A stretch of 62,915 nucleotides of DNA from Bacteroidota bacterium (GTDB lineage Bacteria > Bacteroidota > Bacteroidia > Palsa-965): positions 1 through 62,915 of the forward strand of contig JAAFIA010000011.1 in NCBI GenBank assembly GCA_013298545.1, written 5' to 3'. The notes beneath the pieces are model-generated. The model was not told the origin of the DNA and did not search any database. It saw only the letters and a program-made list of their open reading frames with translations. Shown one piece after another: positions 27,248 to 35,570 of this stretch (position 1 is the stretch's first letter; every line of letters starts with the position of its first letter). Position numbers and translations under genes: made by a program.

Positions 27248-28393
27248 ATGAAACATGTTTACGCGCTTGCATTTTTTTCTTTGCTTGCTTCTACGACTAC
27301 TGCGCAATTCTGCACCAATGGCGGCCCAACGACACTCATTGATTCGAATGTAGAGTCGGTTCAACTTACTGGACAAAGTGGCACCATTCAGCACACCGGA
27401 TGTCCGGGTGTTCTTGGTGTTCAAGATTTAACTGCTTTAAGTACCACCTTGGTTGCTGGAAATACTTATACGCTTCAAGTACAATTTGGTACATGTGGTG
27501 GCGATTATTTGGGTGCGGGCGAAGTTTGGATTGATTACGATCAAAGCGATTATTTCGATCCGCAAGAATCGCTTGGCACTTGGGTTGGAACACCGCCCGT
27601 TCCGTTATCGGTTTTCACATTTACAGTACCTGCCAATGCGCATAATGGTACAACACGCATGCGTGTGATGCAACGCGAGGGAAGCCTTGCTCCTCCCCTA
27701 GATCCTTGTGGTTCTTACGATTGGGGTTCGGTGATGGATTTTTCGATTGTCATTACAGGCGGCTTAGATTGTTCGGCATATCCTGGTGATAGCCGCGCCG
27801 ATGCGATTGTTGTTGGCGCTCTTCCTTATACACACACCAACGATAATTCATTCTGTTATACCAACAAAAATTTGGCTTATCCTTCGCCCGATGTATTTTA
27901 TCGTGTTGTGCCCAGTCCGTTTTCGTATGCTATTCGAGCTTCGCTTTGTGGTTCTGGTTTCGATACATTTCTCAGCGTGATTGATAGTGCGGGTAATGTA
28001 TTGAGTTATAACGACGATGCAGCATCCTGCGCGCCACAATCGGAACTTACTTTCTTGACTGCTGGAATTGATACAGCGTATGTGATTGTCGAAGGTTGGG
28101 GAATGGCACAAGGTGCCTACACATTAAATCTCACCGAAGATTTTGTTGGAATTGCTGAAAACACAAAACCTGTTTTTTCAGTATTCCCAAATCCTGCTGA
28201 AAATTATTTCGTGATCGGTGGTGCAAACCAAACAACGGTAAACGTGATCGATGTTGCTGGAAAAATTGTGTTGACGATTGCAATGTATCAAGGCGAAAAA
28301 ATTTCGACCGAAACACTTGCGCCTGGATTATATTTTATCCGTATTGCGAAAGAAGAAAATGTGGTTACTCAAAAAATCATGATTGCCAAATGA
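27248..28393 (+). CDS. GEVED-domain secreted protein with T9SS sorting domain
   Basis: 381 residues from MKHVYALAFFSLLAS (signal peptide). Residues about 30-165 contain a GEVED-type domain (YTLQVQFGTCGGDYLGAGEV, WIDYDQSDYFDPQESLG, TRMRVMQREG), common in surface proteins of this phylum. A second beta-sandwich follows at about 170-290 (DVFYRVVPSPFSYAI, DTFLSVIDSAGNVLSYNDDA), resembling pre-peptidase C-terminal or lectin-like domains. The T9SS domain starts SVFPNPAENYF and ends LAPGLYFIRI. Adhesion or glycan binding is plausible but unproven. The stop overlaps the first Kelch gene by 4 bp, so it leads that operon. Confidence 0.8.
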   Translation: MKHVYALAFFSLLASTTTAQFCTNGGPTTLIDSNVESVQLTGQSGTIQHTGCPGVLGVQDLTALSTTLVAGNTYTLQVQFGTCGGDYLGAGEVWIDYDQSDYFDPQESLGTWVGTPPVPLSVFTFTVPANAHNGTTRMRVMQREGSLAPPLDPCGSYDWGSVMDFSIVITGGLDCSAYPGDSRADAIVVGALPYTHTNDNSFCYTNKNLAYPSPDVFYRVVPSPFSYAIRASLCGSGFDTFLSVIDSAGNVLSYNDDAASCAPQSELTFLTAGIDTAYVIVEGWGMAQGAYTLNLTEDFVGIAENTKPVFSVFPNPAENYFVIGGANQTTVNVIDVAGKIVLTIAMYQGEKISTETLAPGLYFIRIAKEENVVTQKIMIAK

Positions 28394-29556
28394 TAAAAAA
28401 TTGTCTTCTTTTCGTTAGCGCATGGTTTCTTTTTCAATCGGCTGATGCGCAGTCGTGGGTACAGCGTACCAATTTTGGAGGTACAGGCCGCCATCGTGCC
28501 ACAGGCCTTGCCATTGGCAACAAAGGCTATATTGGTCTGGGCCACGTCAATGGTGCTCAAATCAATGTGATTTATGATGATTGGTGGGAGTACGATCCTT
28601 CGTCTGATTCATGGACACAAAAAAGTAATTTTCCATATAGCCCAGGAACGTATGGTGCGGCGGCTTTCAGCACAAGTACGCGGGGGTATGTGGGCGGGGG
28701 TGCTACGTTGAGCAACCAATTTTACGAATACAATCCACAAACAAATACGTGGGTTGCCATTGCCAATTGTCCGGGCAATCCGGGCGATCAGGCTTGTTTT
28801 AGTGTCAATAACAAAGGGTATGTGATTGAAGGCAATTTACTCTGGGAATATGATGCGGGTAGTGGAATCTGGTCGGCCAAACAAAACGCACCTGTTACGT
28901 TTGGCGCTTGGTGCAGTGCATTTGCGATTTCATCGAGTGGTTTTGTAAAAAGTGGAACCTTGCTTTACGAATACAAACCTGCGCTCGATCAATGGCTTCA
29001 ACGTGCTTCATTTCCGGGCATTGCAAGCAATGGTTCGTTGGCGTTTATACAAAACAACAAAGGCTATATTCTTACCGGATTTTTCGGCTCGCTCGCCAAT
29101 GTAACGGATGAGGTTTGGGAATACAATCCGGGTAATAATGCGTGGACACAAAAAAATAGTACGCTCGGAACGAGCCGACGTTTTTCGGTTGGTTTTACCA
29201 TCAATAACCGCGCTTATTATGGAACAGGAACAAACGGAATCAATTTCAACGATTTCTGGGAAATGGTTGACAATGTTTCTACAAATGATCTGACACCAGC
29301 AACGATCAATATACATGTGTTTCCAATTCCTGCTGTCGATCAGGTTACGTTTTCAATTGCTAGCACCGCCAATACGTTCGACTCCGACAACTGCGAAATC
29401 GTTGTATATGACTTATCGGGAAAAATCGTCGCACGTAAAAACGTTGAAAACAATTCCTGCATCATCAACCGCAAGGATTTAGCGTCAGGAGTTTACTTCT
29501 ACCAGCTTCATGTTGCGGGAACTTCGATCAAATCAGGCAAACTAATTTTTAATTAA
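28390..29556 (+). CDS. Kelch-repeat beta-propeller protein, T9SS cargo (set A, gene 1)
   Basis: 388 residues with a signal peptide (cleavage after ADAQ). Kelch repeats at about residues 25-295 carry the motif (GYIGLG, GYVGGG) followed by WEYDP and WxQK spacing. The C terminus is a T9SS sorting domain (VFPIPAVDQVTF, LASGVYFYQL). It overlaps the GEVED gene by 4 bp. It is most similar to the Kelch protein at 39431-40624: both share GRHRA near the start, GLGH, DDWWEYDP and a final GINxxDFWE blade. These propellers usually bind proteins or glycans at the surface. Confidence 0.85.
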   Translation: MIKNCLLFVSAWFLFQSADAQSWVQRTNFGGTGRHRATGLAIGNKGYIGLGHVNGAQINVIYDDWWEYDPSSDSWTQKSNFPYSPGTYGAAAFSTSTRGYVGGGATLSNQFYEYNPQTNTWVAIANCPGNPGDQACFSVNNKGYVIEGNLLWEYDAGSGIWSAKQNAPVTFGAWCSAFAISSSGFVKSGTLLYEYKPALDQWLQRASFPGIASNGSLAFIQNNKGYILTGFFGSLANVTDEVWEYNPGNNAWTQKNSTLGTSRRFSVGFTINNRAYYGTGTNGINFNDFWEMVDNVSTNDLTPATINIHVFPIPAVDQVTFSIASTANTFDSDNCEIVVYDLSGKIVARKNVENNSCIINRKDLASGVYFYQLHVAGTSIKSGKLIFN

Positions 29557-29561
29557 ACGCA

Positions 29562-30788
29562 ATGAAAAAATTAGTGCTCTTTCTTTTTTGTTGGCTGTCG
29601 GCACATTTGCTTGTGGGTCAGAATATGAATTTCTGGACAAAGAAAAATGATTTTGCTGGTCTTAAACGTGAACGTATGACAAGTATCACGCTCAATGACA
29701 AGGGTTACGTTGGCTTTGGTGTTGATACGAATGAAGTGGTTCACAACGATTGGTGGGAATACGATCATATACTCGATGTGTGGACGCAAAAAGCAAGTCT
29801 TCCGGCTTCTGTGCGCCGCAATGCGTGCGGGTTTGCTGCCAACGGCAAAGGGTATGTTGGCACAGGGGTTGACAGCACCGAAGCGCAAACGGGAACAGCC
29901 TTAAACGATTTTTGGCAATACGATCCGGTAACCAATAGTTGGGTGCAAAAAGCAAATTTTCCGGGCGCGGGTGGCAATGGAATTTATTTTGCAACTGCTT
30001 TTTCGATTGATGACAAAGGTTTTATTTGTTGCGGAAAACGTGGTGCTGCACTTTACAGCAAAGAAGTTTGGGAATATAAACCGACTTCGGATTCGTGGAC
30101 ACAGCGGGCAGATTTCCCTGGCGGCTTGCGTTATCAGTTAACCAGTTTTGTCATCAACAACACAGCGTATGTTGGACTTGGTACGGATCAAAATATTTAC
30201 CGGAAAGATATTTGGGAATACAATTCAGGTGCTGATGTGTGGGTTCAAAAAAATGATTTCCCGGGCGGTGAGCGCGGATCGGCATCGGCATTTGCCTTGC
30301 GTGAGCGTGGGTTTATTTGCTTGGGCACAGATGGTGGTTTAAAAACCGATTTGTGGGAATACAATCCGTATTTCGATACGTGGACGGCGCGTGCCAATTA
30401 TGGCGGCAGTGCGCGTAAAGAAGCATTTGCCTTTGCGATCGGCGATCGGGCGTATGTAGGTACTGGCGATGGTTACACGGGAAAAAAAGCAAGTGTTTAC
30501 GAATACACACCTATGGACGTAATTGGTATCGAAGAAGTTTCGCCTACTGCGCTTGCGGTATTTCCAAATCCTGTAACAACTTACTTTACCATTACAACTA
30601 CGCATGCAAGCATTTCATCGTACGAGTTGTGGACGGTTGATGGTAAACAGATCATGCGTAATAACGCAACAGGCAATCAAACACACTTGGCTCGTCCGAA
30701 TTGTGATGCGGGTGTTTATTTGCTGCTTGCATTTACCAAAGAGCATCAGCTTGTTGGAACGCAACGTTTAATTTTTTCTGCGCTATGA
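29562..30788 (+). CDS. Kelch-repeat beta-propeller protein, T9SS cargo (set A, gene 2)
   Basis: 408 residues with a signal peptide (LLVGQ). Six Kelch blades, for example GYVGFGVDTNE, GYVGTGVDS, GFICCGKRGA, AYVGLGTDQ, GFICLGTDGG and AYVGTG, each followed by a WEY or WQY strand. The C-terminal T9SS domain is AVFPNPVTTYF and DAGVYLLLAF. It follows gene 1 by 5 bp and overlaps gene 3 by 4 bp. It corresponds to the Kelch protein at 38196-39425, with which it shares the inserted third blade (GxGxYFxT-FxI). Confidence 0.85.
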   Translation: MKKLVLFLFCWLSAHLLVGQNMNFWTKKNDFAGLKRERMTSITLNDKGYVGFGVDTNEVVHNDWWEYDHILDVWTQKASLPASVRRNACGFAANGKGYVGTGVDSTEAQTGTALNDFWQYDPVTNSWVQKANFPGAGGNGIYFATAFSIDDKGFICCGKRGAALYSKEVWEYKPTSDSWTQRADFPGGLRYQLTSFVINNTAYVGLGTDQNIYRKDIWEYNSGADVWVQKNDFPGGERGSASAFALRERGFICLGTDGGLKTDLWEYNPYFDTWTARANYGGSARKEAFAFAIGDRAYVGTGDGYTGKKASVYEYTPMDVIGIEEVSPTALAVFPNPVTTYFTITTTHASISSYELWTVDGKQIMRNNATGNQTHLARPNCDAGVYLLLAFTKEHQLVGTQRLIFSAL

Positions 30789-32002
30789 ACTTGAAATTAA
30801 TATTTAGTCTGTTGGTGTGTGGGCCTTCGCTTTTGCTTGCGCAAGATGTATGGACTGTACGCGACTCGGTGAATGGTGCGCCCAAATCGGCTTGTGTGAG
30901 TTTTGTGGCCAATGGGCAAGGGTATTTGCTTACAGGGCGCGAAGCATCGAGTTTTACGCGCAAAATGTATTCATACGATATTTTGCAAAACGATTGGGAC
31001 AACGAACAATCGCTGGGTGGCGATAATGGAAGCGGATTGAGTCGTGGATCGGCTTGTGCTTTTTCGATTGATAACAAAGGCTACATTACAACGGGCCAAG
31101 GCGACAATGCCAATTTCTTGAACGATACGTGGGAGTATGATCCGATTGCGGATGTATGGACGCAGAAAGCAGATTTCATAGGCTCGGCGCGTCGTGGTGC
31201 GGTGAGTTTTGTGATCAATGCTATTGGGTATGTGGGAACGGGCGAAGATGCGTCGGGGCTGAAAAAAGATTTTTTCAAGTTCGATCCGGTTACTAACGTT
31301 TGGGGTGTGATTGCTGATTTTGCGGGGACTCCGCGCAAAAAGGCGGTTGCGTTTTCGATGGGGAGTGTAGCGTATGTGGGTACGGGCGATGATGGTGTTT
31401 TTAGAAATGATTTGTGGGAGTATCAAGTTTTTCAAAATATATGGGTACAACGGGCAAACCTCGCGGGGGCAGCGCGGGCGGGAGCGGTGGCGTGGGTTAA
31501 TTTTCCGAATGCCTACATCGCAACAGGTGAAGACATCAATTTCAATTATTCAAACGAAGTTTGGGAATACAATTATTTCAACAACCAATGGACACAACGT
31601 GCCAGCCTTCCCGCAGCAGGACGAAAAGATGCAACGGCTTTCGTCATCAATGGCATTGCATTTTTAGGAACTGGATATGATGGTACTAATTTGCTCGACG
31701 ATTTTTATGCGTATCAAGGAATTGTCGGAATTGAAGAAAACACCAACCAAACAGGTGTGCATACATTTCCAAATCCAGCAACCAACGCTTTTTCAATTGC
31801 GGTTGACGCGAAGCGTATGCACGATGCTGAAATCGTTTTTTATACTGTTGATGGACGCGAAGCAAATGCGTCTTTCTCCGTTCAAAAAAATGATGCTGGA
31901 TTTGTTGTTACGTCCAACAATTTAGCAAAAGGAATGTACTACTTTCTAATCCGAAATGGAGCCGACCCAAAAACATACAGCGGTTCAATTGTGTTGCATT
32001 GA
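30785..32002 (+). CDS. Kelch-repeat beta-propeller protein, T9SS cargo (set A, gene 3)
   Basis: 405 residues with a signal peptide (LLLAQ). Kelch blades include GYLLTG, GYITTGQGDN, GYVGTGEDASG, AYVGTGDDGV and FLGTGYDGTN. The T9SS domain is HTFPNPATNAF with AKGMYYFLIR. It corresponds to the protein at 36978-38186: both carry an SLGG-GSGL-R insertion in the second blade, DTWEYDPIAD and GDDGxFxNDxxEY. It is the last gene of the operon; a terminator starts 18 bp after the stop. Confidence 0.85.
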   Translation: MNLKLIFSLLVCGPSLLLAQDVWTVRDSVNGAPKSACVSFVANGQGYLLTGREASSFTRKMYSYDILQNDWDNEQSLGGDNGSGLSRGSACAFSIDNKGYITTGQGDNANFLNDTWEYDPIADVWTQKADFIGSARRGAVSFVINAIGYVGTGEDASGLKKDFFKFDPVTNVWGVIADFAGTPRKKAVAFSMGSVAYVGTGDDGVFRNDLWEYQVFQNIWVQRANLAGAARAGAVAWVNFPNAYIATGEDINFNYSNEVWEYNYFNNQWTQRASLPAAGRKDATAFVINGIAFLGTGYDGTNLLDDFYAYQGIVGIEENTNQTGVHTFPNPATNAFSIAVDAKRMHDAEIVFYTVDGREANASFSVQKNDAGFVVTSNNLAKGMYYFLIRNGADPKTYSGSIVLH

Positions 32003-32020
32003 TTTTTTTTAATTGAACCT

Positions 32021-32053
32021 AAAAATCCGCCAGCACAACTGACGGATTTTTTT
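32021..32053 (+). terminator. Terminator after Kelch set A
   Basis: AAAAATCCG(C) pairs with CGGATTTTT around CAGCACAACTGA, and ends in seven T. The T run is shared with the left 30-bp repeat (32046-32075) that bounds the toxin-antitoxin island. Confidence 0.85.
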
Positions 32054-32075
32054 ATGCTTTAATGCGTAGGCAAAT
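32046..32075. repeat. 30-bp perfect direct repeat, left boundary of toxin-antitoxin island
   Basis: Starts ATTTTTTTATGC and ends GTAGGCAAAT. Identical to 33811-33840, 1765 bp away. The right copy contains the last seven codons and stop of the beta-barrel gene at 33817-34509. The left copy is a stand-alone duplicate of that gene end, as left behind by site-specific integration. Confidence 0.9.
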
Positions 32076-32110
32076 GTCAGGAAATTGGTGATGCTTTTTT
32101 GGAGGCTTGA

Positions 32111-32151
32111 TGGTTGACATTTTTTAATATATTTTGTATATTTGTCAACCA
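32111..32151 (+). promoter_or_regulatory. Promoter and putative operator of the toxin-antitoxin operon
   Basis: TGGTTGACA (32111-32119) and TGTCAACCA (32143-32151) form a perfect 9-bp inverted repeat with a 23-bp spacer. A TATATTTG box (32137-32144) lies 17 bp after TTGACA, overlapping the right half-site. Binding of the helix-turn-helix antitoxin across both half-sites would cover the -33 and -7 regions, giving autoregulation. The binding is inferred; the palindrome is seen. Confidence 0.7.
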
Positions 32152-32173
32152 ATCGGAATAAACGACCCAATTC

Positions 32174-33259
32174 ATGGACATGGAAAACATCTTTGCAATC
32201 AGACTTATATCAGCCAGAAAAATGGCCGGTATATCACTTCAAGACCTTGCCGATAGGCTAGGAAATGATGTTTCAAAACAAGCATTGAATAAATACGAGC
32301 AAGGCAAAATGAAACCAGACAGCAAAGGGATGATTGCCTTGGCCAACGCATTAAATGTATCCGTAGATTATTTTTATGCTGTTCCAACAATTCAAGTGGA
32401 GCTTGAAGGAGTAGCGTTTAGAAAATATGCAAGCAAGTTGTCTAAAGTAGATGATATGGCTATTCGCGAAAAAGCGAAAGAGAATTTTGAACGTTATTTT
32501 GAATTGGAGGAGATTCTACACTTGAATGAGAAAAACGATTATTTCGTTTTTAATCATGAAATTAAAACGGCTGAGGATGCAGAAGAAGCGGCTAGGCAAT
32601 TGCGTACAAAATGGAAATTAGGCTACGATCCTATTCCTGATGTTGTAGAAATGCTCGAAGACAAAGGCTATAAAGTAATTGACATTGATGGCCCATCGGG
32701 TTTTGATGGCATGAAAGCAAGCATTGGGAATAAAAAAGTAATCGTACTCAAAAAGACCAAGGATATTGATAAAGATGATATTGTTCGAAAACGATTTACG
32801 GCATTGCACGAATTGGCGCATCACGCTTTAGTTTTTCCAAAAGCTATGAACCATAAAGACGAAGAAAATCTTTGCCATGTTTTTGCCTGCGCGGTTTTGT
32901 ACCCCGAGGATATGGCGCGTAAAGAGTTGCACAAAGAACGATTCCACTTTTATGAAAAAGAATTGATCATCATCAAAGAGCGTTGGGGAATTTCGTTTTC
33001 CGCTATTTTTTACAGGGCCAATCGTTTGGGAATTTTAAATGATTATGTGCTGAAAAAATTCAATATTGGCTTTAAAAAAAGAGGCTATCATCTTCCCAAC
33101 GCAGAACCTGGTAGGTTTAGAAGCAAAGAAAAACCAACGCGCATGGAACGCCTCGTTTATTTGGGATTGGCAAAAGAGGTATTGACAATCAACGAAGCAG
33201 CTTTCTTTGCAGGAATAAGTTCGTGGAAGCTTCGAGAACAAATGCAGTTAATGGTATGA
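32174..33259 (+). CDS. Xre helix-turn-helix plus ImmA/IrrE zinc-peptidase-like protein (antitoxin)
   Basis: 361 residues. An N-terminal Xre/Cro DNA-binding domain (about 8-72, ISLQDLADRLG, SKQALNKYEQGK) is followed by a COG2856/ImmA-IrrE domain with the zinc motif HELAHH (H212, E213, H216) and a downstream EENLCHVFACAVL helix that supplies a third ligand. Its stop overlaps the PIN gene start as ATGA. Xre-COG2856 proteins paired with PIN RNases are a known predicted toxin-antitoxin class; the Xre-COG2856 partner is taken to be the antitoxin and repressor. It sits in an island bounded by 30-bp repeats. Confidence 0.85.
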   Translation: MDMENIFAIRLISARKMAGISLQDLADRLGNDVSKQALNKYEQGKMKPDSKGMIALANALNVSVDYFYAVPTIQVELEGVAFRKYASKLSKVDDMAIREKAKENFERYFELEEILHLNEKNDYFVFNHEIKTAEDAEEAARQLRTKWKLGYDPIPDVVEMLEDKGYKVIDIDGPSGFDGMKASIGNKKVIVLKKTKDIDKDDIVRKRFTALHELAHHALVFPKAMNHKDEENLCHVFACAVLYPEDMARKELHKERFHFYEKELIIIKERWGISFSAIFYRANRLGILNDYVLKKFNIGFKKRGYHLPNAEPGRFRSKEKPTRMERLVYLGLAKEVLTINEAAFFAGISSWKLREQMQLMV

Positions 33260-33759
33260 AATTAATTATTACAGATGTGAGTGTGCTTTTTGATCTTTAT
33301 CACATAAAAGTGCTGCCCGATTTTTTTGCTTTGGATGTAGAAATTTGCATGACCGTATTTGTTTATAATGAAATTGTACAGCAACAGCAATTAGACGAAT
33401 TTGAAATGTTTAAACGAATGCAGAAACTAACTATTTTGGATTTGTTGCCCGAAGAAGAAGAGCAGGTTCTCAATTTTCAAACGAAAAGAAATTTAAAATC
33501 AATACCTGACAAAACGATGCTGTGGAAAGCCATTAACCTAAAATGTCCACTACTTACCTGCGATGAGAAATTACGAAAAGAGGCCATCGACAATGGGATT
33601 GAAGTTCATGGCAGTATCTGGGTATTGACCGAATTAGAAAAACAAAAGATCATTAGCAAACAAAAGGCGATTGCGTTGTTGGAGCAACTGAAAACTGTTA
33701 ATACACGTCTGCCTTTTGCTGAAATAGATAAGCTAATTAAGCACTTAAAAATGAATTGA
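33256..33759 (+). CDS. PIN-domain ribonuclease-like toxin
   Basis: 167 residues starting MKLIITDVSVLFDL, chosen for the 4-bp ATGA overlap with the antitoxin gene and because the first PIN strand then opens the protein. The acidic residues of the PIN active site can be placed at D7 (ITDVSV), E39 (YNEIV), D85 (SIPDKT) and D103 (TCDEKL). The spacing and order fit a metal-dependent PIN RNase, with a helical C-terminal tail (about 120-167). It would cleave RNA unless restrained by the partner encoded upstream. It is the last gene of the island. Confidence 0.8.
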   Translation: MKLIITDVSVLFDLYHIKVLPDFFALDVEICMTVFVYNEIVQQQQLDEFEMFKRMQKLTILDLLPEEEEQVLNFQTKRNLKSIPDKTMLWKAINLKCPLLTCDEKLRKEAIDNGIEVHGSIWVLTELEKQKIISKQKAIALLEQLKTVNTRLPFAEIDKLIKHLKMN

Positions 33760-33810
33760 CCAATGAGGATAAAAACTACGAAAAGCACATACAACAATAA
33801 CTCATCGTAT

Positions 33811-33840
33811 ATTTTTTTATGCTTTAATGCGTAGGCAAAT
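33811..33840. repeat. 30-bp perfect direct repeat, right boundary of toxin-antitoxin island
   Basis: Identical to 32046-32075. It overlaps the 3' end of the minus-strand beta-barrel gene (codons for Ile-Cys-Leu-Arg-Ile-Lys-Ala and the stop, 33817-33840), which stays intact. Confidence 0.9.
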
Positions 33841-34509
33841 ACCCAACGATCCTTCCCAACTATTCCCAACATAAGGACTACTCATGTTAAATTCTTCGTT
33901 GAATGGAAAATAAAATGGATGCGCAATTTTTGCATGAATACCTAATCGACCTTGATACGGAAACCATTGAATGCCGGTGTGAATAGCAAAACCAACAACA
34001 TAGTATTTATTTTCGCCATCGACTTCGGTATCGAAATCGCCGCGACGGTTGTGATAGAACAAGGTTTGATGCTCGAACATTTGCATGCCCGTTAAATCGG
34101 CACCGATGTATAAACCACTCAATCTTCGATCTACGTTATTTGCGCTTAAATAATAGGCATATCCCAAACGCGCCAAGACTCCACGATACGTTGTTTTTGT
34201 TCCTTCTAAGTAGGAATTTGATGGTAAAACAAAAGGATAAGCCTTTAATGTTTTGCTGTTGTTGACGAGTAACTTGGATTTGTACGAAGGCATTTCGCCA
34301 TCCGATAAATGTTGCTCATCCCAGCCCATTTTTTCGCCACCGCCAATCGAAAAACTCACCGCAGCGCGTCTGATGGAATGCTCGTATGTGAAACAAAGGT
34401 ATTGCTTACGAATTCCGGCATGCTGCTCTACACGAAATGCGTGTTGTTGGCGTTGCGCAGTAGCAAGAAGTGGAAATAGCAGGAAGAGCAAAAAGAAATG
34501 GGGACGCAT
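33817..34509 (-). CDS. Exported beta-rich protein, probable outer membrane barrel
   Basis: 230 residues with a signal peptide (LLFPLLATAQ). The mature part alternates aromatic and polar residues in strand-like segments (KQYLCFTYEHSI, AAVSFSIGGG, LARLGYAYYLS, GIQWFPYQGRLGIHA, WEGSLGICLRI), as in small outer membrane barrels. The family is not recognised. The last seven codons and stop lie inside the right boundary repeat of the toxin-antitoxin island, so the gene end served as the insertion site but was preserved. Confidence 0.65.
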   Translation of the reverse strand: MRPHFFLLFLLFPLLATAQRQQHAFRVEQHAGIRKQYLCFTYEHSIRRAAVSFSIGGGEKMGWDEQHLSDGEMPSYKSKLLVNNSKTLKAYPFVLPSNSYLEGTKTTYRGVLARLGYAYYLSANNVDRRLSGLYIGADLTGMQMFEHQTLFYHNRRGDFDTEVDGENKYYVVGFAIHTGIQWFPYQGRLGIHAKIAHPFYFPFNEEFNMSSPYVGNSWEGSLGICLRIKA

Positions 34510-34671
34510 AAAAATTGTATTGAACTATTCAAAGAAGGGACAAATTTCTCTTTTATTACGGTTGAAATGTAAAAGCGATAATACCTTTTCGTTAAATGGC
34601 AGCCGTAATCCGATAAGTGGTTAAGACCAACATTAAAATTTCCTTTTTACATTTGAGAAACAGACAAAAAC

Positions 34672-34965
34672 ATGGCGCGAATCATTGATCCCATAAAAAT
34701 TAGTCTTGCTGATTTTCGGCGTATTCCGGGTGTTGGCAAAAGTATTGCGCAGGATTTTATCGACATGGGTTTTACCAGTACAACACAATTGCGCGAGCAA
34801 GATCCCGAAAAACTTTATACGGATTTCATGAAGTTGCGCGGCTGTTATGTCGATCGGTGTATGCTTTATGTTTTCCGATGCGCGGTATATTTTGCCACAG
34901 AAGAAACACATGAGCAAGAAAAATTGAATTGGTGGTATTGGAAAGACAAACCCTACACGCCATGA
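34672..34965 (+). CDS. Helix-hairpin-helix protein, Cdd1-like ('pathogenicity locus') family
   Basis: 97 residues. FRRIPGVGKSIAQDFIDMGFTS is a helix-hairpin-helix DNA-binding motif, followed by REQDPEKLY and RGCYVDRCMLYVFRCAVYFA. This matches the small HhH 'pathogenicity locus' (Cdd1) family, whose role is not established but which probably binds DNA. A TACATTTG box at 34648-34655 is a candidate -7 element. The stop overlaps the next gene as ATGA. Confidence 0.8.
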   Translation: MARIIDPIKISLADFRRIPGVGKSIAQDFIDMGFTSTTQLREQDPEKLYTDFMKLRGCYVDRCMLYVFRCAVYFATEETHEQEKLNWWYWKDKPYTP

Positions 34966-35561
34966 ACGAAATTATTTTCTCTGAACTTGTCAAGTCGGAA
35001 GCGTTTCCTGATTTGAAAATTGTGCAGCAAGAATCGTGTTTGTATTGCATCTCATCGCCCTTGCGTGCAAACGACACGCATTGTCCGGTCTGTTTATTTC
35101 CACAACAAGGAAGCGAAGCCGAGAAACATGATTTTGTTGCGCCCCGCCGCGAAAAGGCCGCCCTCCACGAACGGTACGAAAACAATATTGGGCTGGCCCA
35201 AACTTTTTTACAAGTCATGGCCGGTACACAACTCGTAAGTATTTTCTTTCACCTCAAAGGAGCACATCCCGATTATGTTGGTGCTGGAATCGTTGGTGTT
35301 GTTGCCCTTGTGTGTTTTATCCTGTTCTTCCTTTCCAAAAAATATCCAGCCCCTGCTCTACTCGCAGCAACAGTAGTGGTCTTGGTTTCAAACCTCGATT
35401 TGCTTTTGGCCTACAATTTGACTTGGACAATCAGTTTCCTCATCATACGCCTGATGATGCTCATTTCCTTCATCAATGGAATTTGGTCGTATTACAAAGC
35501 CGTGGCCATAGAAAAGGAACTCGCTATTCATCCGCGCTTGCTTGAATGGCGAATGAATTAA
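34962..35561 (+). CDS. Membrane protein with N-terminal zinc ribbon
   Basis: 199 residues. CLYC (about 25-28) and CPVC (about 40-43) form an N-terminal zinc ribbon. After a helical linker, four membrane segments follow at about 80-97, 102-120, 125-145 and 150-172. The family is not recognised. The ATG overlaps the stop of the HhH gene, so the two are translationally coupled. Confidence 0.7.
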   Translation: MNEIIFSELVKSEAFPDLKIVQQESCLYCISSPLRANDTHCPVCLFPQQGSEAEKHDFVAPRREKAALHERYENNIGLAQTFLQVMAGTQLVSIFFHLKGAHPDYVGAGIVGVVALVCFILFFLSKKYPAPALLAATVVVLVSNLDLLLAYNLTWTISFLIIRLMMLISFINGIWSYYKAVAIEKELAIHPRLLEWRMN

Positions 35562-35570
35562 AGCATCATA

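Noticed and set aside
30971..31450. A 159-codon minus-strand open frame inside a Kelch gene.
   Set aside because: Kelch repeats give periodic antisense frames; similar ones occur in all six Kelch genes.
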